Shown in pieces: positions 51,435 through 59,383 of a DNA stretch of 62,445 bases (its first letter is position 1; each line of letters begins with the position of its first letter). The notes under the pieces were generated by a model. It had not been told where the DNA came from and searched no databases. It saw only the letters and a program-made list of their open reading frames with translations. A program made the position numbers and the translations under genes. Source of the DNA: Candidatus Rokubacteria bacterium RIFCSPLOWO2_02_FULL_73_56 (GTDB lineage: Bacteria > Methylomirabilota > Methylomirabilia > Rokubacteriales > CSP1-6); contig MGCF01000064.1 in the NCBI GenBank assembly GCA_001788495.1, positions 1-62,445 of the forward strand, in the 5' to 3' direction.

Positions 51435-52203
51435 CGCGGAGCCGTTCGAGCTGGCGTTCCTCGTCGCGGTGCCCGGCGTAGAGCTCGGCCAGCAGCTCCG
51501 GGCCCACCCGGTCGGGCGAGAGGTCGAACCGCACGCGCCCGTCCCGGACGCCGACGATCCGCGGGAAGTAGCCGAGCGCGAGGTCCACGCTGTGGAGGTT
51601 CATGAGGAGGGTCTTGCGCGACTCGTGCGAGAGGTCGCGCAGCAGCGTCACGATCGACACCGCGAGCGACGGGTCCACCGCCGAGACCGGCTCGTCGGCC
51701 AGGATCACGTCGGGGTCCTGCACGAGCACGCGGGCGATCGCCACGCGCTGCTGCTGGCCGCCGGAGAGCTCGTCGGTGCGCGCCCAGAGCTTCTCCGGCA
51801 TCCCGACCTGCTCGAGCGCCCGGCCGGCGCCCGCGACGTCGCGGGGCCGGACGAGCGAGGCGAGCGCGGTGGCGGTGGACCAGCGGCCCAGATGGCCCGC
51901 GAGCACGTTGTGGACGACCCGCAGCCGGCCGACCAGGTTCTGCTGCTGGTAGATGGTGCCGATGCGGGTGCGGACGCGCCGGAGCCCGGCATCGGAGAGC
52001 CCCGCGACGTCCTGCCCCTCGAAGATCAGCGTGCCCGCGGTCGGCCGGAGCGTGAGGTTCAGGATCCGGAAGAGCGTGGTCTTCCCGGCCCCGCTCGGGC
52101 CGATGAAGGCCACGTGCTCCCCCGGCCCGACCCTCAGCGAGAGGTCCTCGAGGGCGACCGAGCCGTCGGCGAAGACCTTGCGGATCCCGGCGAGCTCGTA
52201 CAC
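51379..52203 (-). CDS. PhnC-type ABC transporter ATP-binding protein
   Basis: 274 aa from a GTG at 52203 that shares one base with the phnD stop (TAGTG). Walker A GPSGAGKT near residue 36, signature LSGGQQQR near 145, Walker B DVILADEP near 167, H-loop LMNLHSVDLAL. PhnC-like ATPases power uptake of phosphonates or similar oxyanions. The C-terminal tail past residue 250 overlaps phnE1. Confidence 0.92.
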   Translation of the reverse strand: MYELAGIRKVFADGSVALEDLSLRVGPGEHVAFIGPSGAGKTTLFRILNLTLRPTAGTLIFEGQDVAGLSDAGLRRVRTRIGTIYQQQNLVGRLRVVHNVLAGHLGRWSTATALASLVRPRDVAGAGRALEQVGMPEKLWARTDELSGGQQQRVAIARVLVQDPDVILADEPVSAVDPSLAVSIVTLLRDLSHESRKTLLMNLHSVDLALGYFPRIVGVRDGRVRFDLSPDRVGPELLAELYAGHRDEERQLERLRDGQNPLGAACRPLPGFRK

Positions 52204-53069
52204 TACCTGAGCAGCCCCGCCGAGATCGCCGCCTCTTCCACGCCCTTCCACTCGGCGTCGATGGCCTTGATGTACCTCTTCGTGCGGTGCAGGTCCAGGA
52301 GCCGCGTGTGTGCGGGGTTCGCGTGGTCGAGCTTGAGGAACGCCGCGGTGATCTTCTCCTGCAGCCCCGCGTCCAGGTCGCCGCGCGCGGTCCAGACGTA
52401 GTCCACGTACGGCGGCGTCGTGTAGAAGACGTCGACCTTCGCGCGGTCCACCTTCTTCTGCGCGACGAGCTTGTCCCAGACGAGGAAGTTCAGCGCGCCG
52501 GCCTCGACCTTGCCCGACTCGACCCAGAGCGCGGTCGCGTCGTGCGCGCCGGAGAAGGCGACCTGCTTCAGATCCCTGTCGGGCGCGACGCCGGCCCTGA
52601 GCAGGAAGTAGCGCGGCATCAGGTGGCCCGACGTGGAGGAGACGGAGCCGAACGCGAAGGTCCTGCCCTTGAGGTCGGCGAGGCCCTTGATCGGCGAGCC
52701 CGGCCGGGCGATGAACACCGACGTGAACTGCGCGTCCTCCTGGCGGAGCACGAGCCGCTTCGCGGTGCCGTTGGTGCGGCGGACGGCCTGGACCGAGGTG
52801 AAGCCGCCGTACCAGACGAGGTCGAGCTTCCGCGCGGCGAGCCCCTCGACGGTCGCGGCGTAGTCGACCACCGGCGTGAACCGCACCTTCATCCCGAGCT
52901 CCTTCGCGAGGTACTCGGCGAACGGCGCGTAGATCCGCAGGAGCTCGTTCGGGTTCTCGTCCGGGATCGCGGAGATCCGGAGCACCTCGGGGACGTCGGC
53001 CGCGCCGACCGCGGGCAGCGCGACGGTGGCCAGGGACAGGAGCGCGCGGAGCAGCCACACACGCTTCAT
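52203..53069 (-). CDS. PhnD-type periplasmic binding protein
   Basis: 288 aa from the ATG at 53069 with GGAGG before it. Signal peptide ending near AVGA/A. Family segments are ISAIPDENPNELLRIYAPFAEYLAKELG, PVVDYAATVEGLAARKLDLVWYGGFTSVQA, ARPGSPIKGLADLKGRTFAFGS and TTPPYVDYVW. These proteins bind phosphonate, phosphite or other tetrahedral oxyanions. No C-P lyase or phosphonatase gene is present in the window, while selD and a selenium-linked LysR gene lie immediately upstream. Selenium oxyanion uptake is therefore a hypothesis; phosphite or phosphonate is the default reading. Confidence 0.9.
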   Translation of the reverse strand: MKRVWLLRALLSLATVALPAVGAADVPEVLRISAIPDENPNELLRIYAPFAEYLAKELGMKVRFTPVVDYAATVEGLAARKLDLVWYGGFTSVQAVRRTNGTAKRLVLRQEDAQFTSVFIARPGSPIKGLADLKGRTFAFGSVSSTSGHLMPRYFLLRAGVAPDRDLKQVAFSGAHDATALWVESGKVEAGALNFLVWDKLVAQKKVDRAKVDVFYTTPPYVDYVWTARGDLDAGLQEKITAAFLKLDHANPAHTRLLDLHRTKRYIKAIDAEWKGVEEAAISAGLLR

Positions 53070-53375
53070 GCCAGGGCCTCCGGGCGAAAGATTGGCGGCC
53101 GGCGGCCGGCGCGCCTCCCTGTAGAGAGGCGGGCTCAGGCTATAGGGATTCTCACGGGAGTCACATCGTTTCTGCCGATTTGCAACGGCAGCTCGTATCG
53201 GCGGGGACCGCACCCGCCCCCGGGCCGGGCGCGGCGAGTGTGCCGTTCTCGAAGTCATGTCAAGCCCCGTCGCGCGTCGAGTCCGGGCCGACGGGCGCGT
53301 GCGGGAGGGGACGCCCCGCGCGCCCGGATGGAGTGAAGCCGCGGCGACCGTGAACGCGAGTTCGTGGACGGGACG
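53070..53375 (-). promoter_or_regulatory. 306-base gap upstream of the phn-type operon
   Basis: Next to the selD stop lies a GC hairpin (53292-53299 with 53319-53326), a possible terminator without T-run. A TTGACA box on the minus strand at 53263-53258 could be a -35 element; its -10 box is weak. Nearer to phnD a short hairpin with GCCTC/GAGGC arms occurs. I recognise no riboswitch. Confidence 0.4.
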
Positions 53376-54443
53376 CTAGGCCAGCACGGTGAGGACGGGC
53401 TCGGCGAGCACGCGGCCCACCTCCCAGCACTCCTCGCCGCGCCGCAGGAAGCCGTCGAGCACCTCCGCGGCGCGCTCGGGCCGGACCGAGAACAGGAGGC
53501 CGCCCGAGGTCTCCGACTCCGTCAGCAGCGAGGCGAGGACGGCGGGCACCGCGGGGTCGATGCGGAGCCGCTCGCCGAAGACCGCGTCCACGTGGCGGCG
53601 GTTGCGCTTCATCCCGCCGCTCCAGTGCCCGGCCTCCGCGAGCGCCCGGGCGCCGGCGAGCAGCGGCAGGCGCCCGGCGTGGATCTCGAGCCCCGCGCCC
53701 GAGGCCGTCACCATCTCGCCGGCGTGGCCGAGGAAGCCGAAGCCCGTGATGTCGGTCGCGCCCGAGGCGCCCGTCGCGCGCGCCACCTCGGCGGCGAGCC
53801 GGTTCAGCCGCAGCATGCTCGCCACGGCGCCCGCGAGCACGTCGGCGGGGGCGTGGCCGTCCTTGCCGGCGGTGGCGATCACGCCGGTGCCGAGGGGCTT
53901 CGACAGGAACACGCGATCGCCGGGGCGGAGGCCCCCCTTGAGCAGGAGCCGGTCGGGATGCACGCGGCCCGTGACGCAGAGCCCGTACTTGGGCTCCGTG
54001 TCCACCACGGTGTGGCCGCCCGCGATCACGCCGCCCGCCTCGGCCACCTTGTCGCTGCCGCCGCGGAAGACGTCCGCGATGATCGCCTTCGGCAGCTCGC
54101 GCGGGAAGCCCGCGATCGCGAGCGCGAACAGCACCTCGCCGCCCATCGCGTAGACGTCCGACATCGCGTTGGCCGCGGCGACGGCGCCCCAGGTCCAGGG
54201 GTCGTCCACGACCGGCGGGAAGAAGTCGAGCGTCTCGACGATCGCGACGTCGGGCGTGATCCGGTACACGGCGGCATCGTCCGCCGCGCCGAGCCCGACG
54301 AGCAGGTCGGGCGGCGTCGCCCGCCCGGCCGGCCTGAGCCCCGCGAGCACCTCCTGGAGATCTCCAGGAGCCATCTTGGACGCTCAGCCGGCGCAGGCGG
54401 CGTACGAGGTGAGCCGGACCTCCGTGTGCGTGTGCTCGACCAT
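53376..54443 (-). CDS. selD: Selenophosphate synthetase SelD, itself a selenoprotein (in-frame TGA as Sec20)
   Basis: 355 aa when read from the ATG at 54443 through the TGA at 54386-54384. It makes selenophosphate, the selenium donor for Sec synthesis, from selenide and ATP. The N-terminus reads EVRLTSYAACAG, then U, then ASKMAPGDLQEVL. This lines up with the LTxYxxGAGCGCK motif of E. coli SelD, with U at the catalytic Cys and Lys23 conserved. The rest is typical: LLVGLGAADDAAVYRI, VDTEPKYG, FLSKPLGTGVI and TDITGFGFLGHAGEM. Starting at the ATG at 54374 would delete the active site. A SECIS-like hairpin follows the TGA. An AAGG site precedes the ATG and the gene lies eight bases after the LysR gene. 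Confidence 0.93.
54351..54370 (-). promoter_or_regulatory. SECIS-like hairpin in selD
   Basis: CTCCTGGA and TCCAGGAG form a perfect eight-pair stem with apical loop GATC, starting 13 bases after the TGA at 54384. The loop G is 22 bases from the UGA, close to the 23 seen in the glutaredoxin gene. This agreement between two unrelated genes supports Sec decoding in both. Confidence 0.75.
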
Positions 54444-54451
54444 GACGTGCC

Positions 54452-55357
54452 TTAGGACGCGCGGCCGGGGGCCTGGGATTCCACGAACTCGACGAAGGCC
54501 TGGGCGAGGGGCGACCGGGCGCGATTGCGGTGGGTGACCAGGTAGAAGGCGCGGGCGAAGCGCAGGTCACGGACGCGCACGCACGAGAGCAGGTTGGCCC
54601 GGCACTCGTCCTCCACCGCGCGCCTGGAGATCAGGGCGACGCCGACGCCGGCGCGCACCGCCTGCTTGATCGCCTGGGTCGAGCCCAGCTCCCCGACCAC
54701 GCGGAACTTGCCGAGCGCCGTGCCGGCGTCGGCCAGGCCGCGCTCGAGCGCCGCGCGCGAGCCCGAGCCACGCTCGCGCACGAGGAGCGGCTCCTGCTGC
54801 ACGTCGGCGAGCGCCACCTGCTGCGTGCCGGCCCAGGGGTGGTCGGCGGGGACCACGACGACCAGCTCGTCGGCCATCAGCTCGCGCGACTCGAGCGTCC
54901 GCGGCGCCGGCGGCGCGCCGACGACGCCGACCTCGGCCCGGCCCTCGTCGACCCACTCGCTCACCTGCGCGCTCGAGCCGATGCGCAGGCAGATCGAGAT
55001 GTCGGGGTACTTGCCCTTGAACTGGCCGATCAGCGCGGGGAGCACGTACTCGCCCGGGATCGTCGAGCCGCCGACGACCAGCTCGCCGCTCATGCGCCCC
55101 TGGAGCTGGTCGAGCGCCTGCCGGGCCTCGCGCGAGAGCGCGAGCAGCCGCCGCGCGTAGCCCAGGAGCAGCTCGCCGGCGTGGGTCGGCGCGGCGCCGC
55201 GGCCGAGGCGGTCGAGGAGCTGCACGCCCAGCTCGTCCTCGAGCGCGCGCACGTGCTCCGACACGGTGGGCTGGGTCAGGGCGAGCGCCTCGGCGGCGCG
55301 GGAGAAGCTGCCGAGCTCCGCGACCTTGGCGAAGATCTCGAGGCGGCGGAGATCCAT
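54452..55357 (-). CDS. LysR-type regulator linked to selenium metabolism
   Basis: 301 aa from the ATG at 55357, where the family start MDLRRLEIFAKVAELGSFSRAAEAL begins. The winged HTH is at residues 1-60 and the effector-binding domain from about 90 (GELVVGGSTIPGEYVLPALIGQFKGKYPDISI). It lies directly upstream of selD on the same strand with eight bases between. I recall that a LysR subfamily is annotated as selenium-metabolism-associated because of this neighbourhood; I could not verify membership. It may sense sulfur or selenium compounds and control selD and the transporter downstream. Confidence 0.9.
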   Translation of the reverse strand: MDLRRLEIFAKVAELGSFSRAAEALALTQPTVSEHVRALEDELGVQLLDRLGRGAAPTHAGELLLGYARRLLALSREARQALDQLQGRMSGELVVGGSTIPGEYVLPALIGQFKGKYPDISICLRIGSSAQVSEWVDEGRAEVGVVGAPPAPRTLESRELMADELVVVVPADHPWAGTQQVALADVQQEPLLVRERGSGSRAALERGLADAGTALGKFRVVGELGSTQAIKQAVRAGVGVALISRRAVEDECRANLLSCVRVRDLRFARAFYLVTHRNRARSPLAQAFVEFVESQAPGRAS

Positions 55358-55385
55358 CAGCGCGCGGCGGGGCGCGGGGGGACCG

Positions 55386-55601
55386 TCAGTGGCAGGCGCA
55401 CCCGCCGCCACAGCAGCCGCCGCCGTCGCCCGCCGCGGCCGACGCCTGGAAGGCGCCGGTCGTCCGGAGGCCGAACACCGACAGCTTGCGCATCACCTCG
55501 CCGCTCTGGCAGGTCGGGCAGAGGACCGCGGTCGCAGCTCCCGGGACGTACTTCTCGAACTCGGCATCGCAGCGCTTGCACCGGTACTCGTAGATCGGCA
55601 C
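55386..55601 (-). CDS. FmdB-family zinc-ribbon protein
   Basis: 71 aa from a GTG at 55601. It begins MPIYEYRCKRCDAEFEKYV with two CxxC pairs (CKRC, CPTC), the usual FmdB zinc ribbon, and ends in a Gly/Cys-rich tail GGGCCGGGCACH. FmdB-type proteins are common small putative regulators of unknown target. It lies four bases past the stop of the Pup gene, so they are probably co-transcribed. The Cys-rich tail could bind a second metal. Confidence 0.9.
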   Translation of the reverse strand: MPIYEYRCKRCDAEFEKYVPGAATAVLCPTCQSGEVMRKLSVFGLRTTGAFQASAAAGDGGGCCGGGCACH

Positions 55602-55605
55602 GGGC

Positions 55606-55809
55606 TTACTCGCCTCCCCGCTGCACGTAGCTCTTCACGAACTCCTCGGCGTTCTCCTCCAGGATGTCGTCGATCTCGTCGAGGAGCTTGTCGATGTCTT
55701 CCTTGATCTTCTTGCCCTTCTTGGCGAGCTCGGGGCTGCCCGCCGCGCCGTCGCCGCCCTCCGCGGGCTTCGTCGGCCGGGTCTCCTTCTTCTTCTGCTG
55801 CTCAGCCAT
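55606..55809 (-). CDS. pup: Prokaryotic ubiquitin-like protein Pup
   Basis: 67 aa. A disordered Lys/Glu-rich N-terminus is followed by KEDIDKLLDEIDDILEENAEEFVKSYVQ and the end RGGE. That helix and the GGE terminus match Mycobacterium Pup, in which a C-terminal Glu (after deamidation of Gln) is ligated to target lysines. Because this protein ends in Glu it would not need the deamidase step. No proteasome, mpa or pafA gene is in the window; the neighbours are FmdB downstream and a dCTP deaminase-like gene upstream. A GGAGGG site lies before the ATG at 55809. Confidence 0.92.
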   Translation of the reverse strand: MAEQQKKKETRPTKPAEGGDGAAGSPELAKKGKKIKEDIDKLLDEIDDILEENAEEFVKSYVQRGGE

Positions 55810-55874
55810 GGTGCCCTCCCTCGGGACCTCCACCGTGGGACGCCGCGCCGGGACTCGCCACTGCCGCCATTCTA

Positions 55875-57011
55875 TCATCCCTCCGCGGGGCGCCTGAACT
55901 GCTTGGAGAGGGTGAGCGTCTGGTGCTGGTAGGACGAGCCGAGGCCGACGCCGTAGACGCGCTCGGGGCGGCCGCGCAGCCGCTCGAACCACACCTTGAA
56001 GGACGTCTGGCCGTCGTAGACCATGAACGGCACCTCGCGGGCGCGCACCTCCATCACGACCCGGGTCCCGAGCACGCTGCCGTCGCCGAACCCGAAGCCC
56101 GGGTCGAAGAACCCGGCGTAGTGCGTGCGGATCTCGCCCGCGCCGGCGTCGTAGACGACCATCTCGGCCGCGAACTCGGGCGGCACGCGGATCCGCTCCT
56201 TGGACACGAGGATGTAGAAGCGGTTCGCCTCGAGGATGTAGGCGTCGTGCGCCGGGCGCTTGATCGGCTCCCAGAACTCCGCGGGGTCGTAGTGGTCCAC
56301 GCGCGCCAGGTCCACGGCGGGCGGGTTCGGCTGGGCGCGGTAGCCGATGATGCCGCCGGTGCGCACCCCCGACAGGTCGACGCCCATGCAGAGCCCGTCG
56401 TTGAAGACCGCGCGCTCGACGGGGATGGGCCGGCCGGCGTCGTCGTAGAGCAGCGGCGTCTCCCGGTACGTTCGCTCGAGCTCGGCGTCGGACATCGCGG
56501 TCTGCCCCGTGAGCAGCCGGAGCTGGTTGAGCGAGGCGCCCGCGTGGACGCGCACCGGGAACGACTGCGGCGAGACCTCCAGGTAGAGGCCCCCGCGGTA
56601 GCCCGCGCGGATCTCGTCGAAGCGCGGCGTGCCGTCGCTGATGACGCGCGTGAAGATGTCGAGCCGCCCGGTCGTGGACTTGGGGTTCGAGCGGCCGCGG
56701 ACGTGGGGCGGCAGCGCGAGCGACTCGAGCAGCGGCACGAGGTAGACGGAGCCGCGCTGGAGCGTGGCGCCCGACTCGAGCGAGACGCGGTCGATGACGA
56801 GGTCGCTCTGCGCGAGGTCCTCGCCCAGGCGGCTCTGCACCGTCTGCCGGAACGGCAGGAAGCTGGCGCGGAGCTGGTAGCCGACCGGGCCCAGGCGGAG
56901 GTCGAGGCTGGCGGGCTGGAACTGGGCGTCGGCGACCGGCTCGACGACGCGGATCCAGCCCTCGGCCACCGCCCGGCGCAGCTCCCGGTCCGCGAGGACG
57001 CCGTCGGTCAC
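55875..57011 (-). CDS. Double-length 2'-deoxycytidine 5'-triphosphate deaminase-like protein
   Basis: 378 aa from a GTG at 57011, overlapping the thrB stop (GTGA). It has two dUTPase-fold halves. The first contains FQPASLDLRLG and VRGRSNPKSTTGRLDIFTRVISDG with GLYLEV. The second contains VPPEFAAEMVVYDAGAGEIRTHYAGFFDPGFGFG. Normal dCTP deaminase is about 190 aa; the double-length type is known in some bacteria. It converts dCTP to dUTP for thymidylate synthesis. Which half is active is not certain. It shares an operon with thrB. Confidence 0.88.
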   Translation of the reverse strand: MTDGVLADRELRRAVAEGWIRVVEPVADAQFQPASLDLRLGPVGYQLRASFLPFRQTVQSRLGEDLAQSDLVIDRVSLESGATLQRGSVYLVPLLESLALPPHVRGRSNPKSTTGRLDIFTRVISDGTPRFDEIRAGYRGGLYLEVSPQSFPVRVHAGASLNQLRLLTGQTAMSDAELERTYRETPLLYDDAGRPIPVERAVFNDGLCMGVDLSGVRTGGIIGYRAQPNPPAVDLARVDHYDPAEFWEPIKRPAHDAYILEANRFYILVSKERIRVPPEFAAEMVVYDAGAGEIRTHYAGFFDPGFGFGDGSVLGTRVVMEVRAREVPFMVYDGQTSFKVWFERLRGRPERVYGVGLGSSYQHQTLTLSKQFRRPAEG

Positions 57012-57919
57012 GCCGCACCACCCAGCACCCGCACGACCGCGCCCTCGGTGTCCACGGCGAGGGCGTGCGCGGCGCCCGCGATCCCCGCCGCCCGGAGCGC
57101 CGCCTCCATCGCGCGCCCGAGGTCCCCGGCGTCGCCCGTCGTCACGGCCAGGAGCGCGGGCCCGGCGCCGCTCAGCACGCAGCCGAGCGCGCCCGCGGCG
57201 CGCGCGGCGGCGGCGACGTCGGGCATCCACGGGAAGAGCTTGAGCCGGTAGGGCTGGTGCAGCCGGTCCTCGAGCGCCCGCGCCAGCGCGTCCGTGCGCC
57301 CGGCCTGCAGGCTCGCGAGCAGCAGCGCCACCCGCTGCACGTTGAACACCGCGTCCTCGCGCGGCACCGTGCGCGGCAGCACGGCGCGCGCCTCGGCGGT
57401 CGCGCTCGTCACGCCGGGGATGAGCGCCACCCAGCGGAGCGCCGGCGGCACGGGCAGCGCGACCGCGGTGACGCCCTCGCCGTCCGCGCACGCGACCGTG
57501 AGCCCGCCCAGCAGCGCGGCCGCGACGTTGTCGGGATGGCCCTCCGCGCGGGCCGCGAGCGCGAGCAGCGCCTCGCGCGGGAGCGGCGAGCCGAGCAGCG
57601 CGTTGCCCGCCACGAGCCCGCCCACCCACGCCGCCGCGCTCGAGCCGAGCCCGCGGGCGGTGGGCACGCGGTTCAGGCAGTCGAGCGCGCAGCCGGGGAA
57701 GCGGCGCCCGACCGCCTCGAACGCCAGCCGCACGCCGCGCGCCACGACGTTGTCGCCGCCGCGCGCGAGCCGCGCCGCGCCCTCGCCCTCGATGCGCACG
57801 CTCACGCCCTCGGCCTCCGCGGCCGTGACCTCGTTGCGCAGCGCGAGCGCCAGCCCGAGCGTGTCGAAGCCGGGGCCCAGGTTGGCGGAGGTGGCGGGGA
57901 CGCGGACGTGGACGCGCAC
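57008..57919 (-). CDS. thrB: Homoserine kinase
   Basis: 303 aa GHMP kinase that phosphorylates homoserine for threonine synthesis. The N-terminal VPATSANLGPGFDTLGLAL is the family signature, the ATP loop is PTARGLGSSAAAW near residue 88, and the C-terminal GCVLSGAGPALLAV motif is present. It lies four bases after the stop of ccdA and overlaps the dCTP deaminase gene. No other threonine gene is near. Confidence 0.95.
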   Translation of the reverse strand: MRVHVRVPATSANLGPGFDTLGLALALRNEVTAAEAEGVSVRIEGEGAARLARGGDNVVARGVRLAFEAVGRRFPGCALDCLNRVPTARGLGSSAAAWVGGLVAGNALLGSPLPREALLALAARAEGHPDNVAAALLGGLTVACADGEGVTAVALPVPPALRWVALIPGVTSATAEARAVLPRTVPREDAVFNVQRVALLLASLQAGRTDALARALEDRLHQPYRLKLFPWMPDVAAAARAAGALGCVLSGAGPALLAVTTGDAGDLGRAMEAALRAAGIAGAAHALAVDTEGAVVRVLGGAA

Positions 57920-57923
57920 GCGG

Positions 57924-58661
57924 CTACAGCCGCCTGAGGAGCCACTCGGGGGTGAGGGAGATCGCCCAGGCGTTCAGGAGCGTGTAGTAGTTCGTGTAGA
58001 CGAGGACGCCCACGACGATCAGCATGACGCCCGCGACGCGCTCGACCACCGGGATGAACGGGCGCCAGCGCCGGAAGACGCGCAGCGCCGGTCCGAGCAT
58101 GAGCGCGGAGAGCACGAACGGCACGCCCAGCCCCGCCGAGTACGCGACCAGGAGCCCGACGCCGCGCCCGACGTTCTCCGCCGTGCTCGCGAGCGAGAGG
58201 ATCGCGCCGAGGATCGGGCCCACGCAGGGCGTCCAGCCGATCGCGAACGTCACGCCGACCACGAGCGAGCCGAGGTAGCCGGCCGGCTTCTCGCGCAGCC
58301 GCCACTGCGTCGTCCGCCCGAGCAGCGCGAGCTTCAGGAGCCCGGCGATGTAGAGCCCGAACAGGATGATCAGCACGCCGCCGACGCGGCGGATCCAGTC
58401 GCGGTAGTCGAGCAGGAACTGCCCGAGGGCGCTGAACGAGGCGCCGAGCCCCACGAACACGAGCGAGAACCCCCCGACGAACGCGAGCGCGTGCAGGAGC
58501 ACCCGGCGGCGCACCGCCGCGCCGAGGTCGCCGGCGAGGTCGCTCACCGACATGCCCGTGATGAACGAGAGGTACGAGGGGAAGAGCGGGAGCACGCACG
58601 GCGACAGGAACGAGAGCAGGCCCGCGCCGAAGGCGACCGCGACGCCGAGCGAGGGGCCCAT
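57924..58661 (-). CDS. ccdA: Thiol-disulfide membrane transporter CcdA
   Basis: 245 aa with six membrane helices. The two redox cysteines are in LSPCVLP (Cys22) and GWTPCVGP near residue 160. It carries reducing power from cytoplasmic thioredoxin to periplasmic proteins such as apocytochrome c. It is coupled to a TlpA-like thioredoxin gene upstream (TGATG overlap), the pair expected for cytochrome c maturation, which the many CXXCH proteins in this genome require. Confidence 0.93.
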   Translation of the reverse strand: MGPSLGVAVAFGAGLLSFLSPCVLPLFPSYLSFITGMSVSDLAGDLGAAVRRRVLLHALAFVGGFSLVFVGLGASFSALGQFLLDYRDWIRRVGGVLIILFGLYIAGLLKLALLGRTTQWRLREKPAGYLGSLVVGVTFAIGWTPCVGPILGAILSLASTAENVGRGVGLLVAYSAGLGVPFVLSALMLGPALRVFRRWRPFIPVVERVAGVMLIVVGVLVYTNYYTLLNAWAISLTPEWLLRRL

Positions 58662-59311
58662 CAGCGGCGGAGCAGCGCCTCGACCAGCGAGTGCGAGGCG
58701 TCGTTGTCCCAGGCCCGCGGGCCGAGCGCGAGGGCCGTGAGGGTCCCGCGGCGGTCCACGAAGAAGCTCGACGGCAGCGCCCGCACGCCGTAGGCGTTCG
58801 CGACGTCCATCGCCGGATCGAGCAGGATCGGGAACGTGAGCTGGTGCTCGGCGACGAACGGCTTGACCTTCGCCGTGACGCTGTCCACCGACACGGCGAG
58901 GAGCACGAAGCCCTGGTCCTGGTGGTGCCGCCACAGGCGCTCCATCGCCGGCATCTCCTCGCGGCACGGCGGGCACCACGTCGCCCAGAAGTTGATCATG
59001 ACGATCTTGCCCCGCTGGGCGGAGAGCTTGAGCGTGCGGCCGTCGACGAGCGGCGCGCTGAAGTCGTCGGCGAGCTTCTGGCGCGACGGACGGATCAGGT
59101 CGAGCTCGCGCAGGGCCTGCTCGAAGCCGAACGCGCGGCCGGCGCGCGGCTTGAGCGCCACCGGCTGGACGGAAGCGCCCGCCGCCGGGCCGGCCGGCGC
59201 CGCCTCCTCGACGCGCGCCGCCGGCGCCGGCCGCAGGGCCAGGACGAGGACGACGCCCGCGAGGCCGAGGGCGACGGCGGCGACGGTGACGAGTGCGAGC
59301 TTGCGTGGCAT
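58661..59311 (-). CDS. TlpA/ResA-like periplasmic thioredoxin
   Basis: 216 aa. An N-terminal membrane anchor (LALVTVAAVALGLAGVVLVLAL) precedes a linker and a TlpA-type thioredoxin domain with FWATWCPPCREEMP (Cys113, Cys116) and the cis-Pro loop ALPSSFFVD. It is reduced by CcdA and passes electrons to disulfides such as those of apocytochromes. It is the first gene of the operon, divergent from the sugar-acid kinase gene. Confidence 0.92.
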   Translation of the reverse strand: MPRKLALVTVAAVALGLAGVVLVLALRPAPAARVEEAAPAGPAAGASVQPVALKPRAGRAFGFEQALRELDLIRPSRQKLADDFSAPLVDGRTLKLSAQRGKIVMINFWATWCPPCREEMPAMERLWRHHQDQGFVLLAVSVDSVTAKVKPFVAEHQLTFPILLDPAMDVANAYGVRALPSSFFVDRRGTLTALALGPRAWDNDASHSLVEALLRR

Positions 59312-59364
59312 CGGACGCCTCGAAGTATACCTCCGGCGACGGTGAACGATCTGTAAACACTTGC

Positions 59365-59370
59365 TATAGT
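59365..59370 (+). promoter_or_regulatory. -10-like TATAGT before the sugar-acid kinase gene
   Basis: TATAGT at 59365-59370 stands out from the GC-rich surroundings. With usual spacing, transcription would start about 7 bases before the ATG at 59384, leaving almost no leader; no ribosome site is visible. The -35 region is weak (GTGAAC at 59342). Confidence 0.4.
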
Positions 59371-59383
59371 GGGGCGTATTCCC

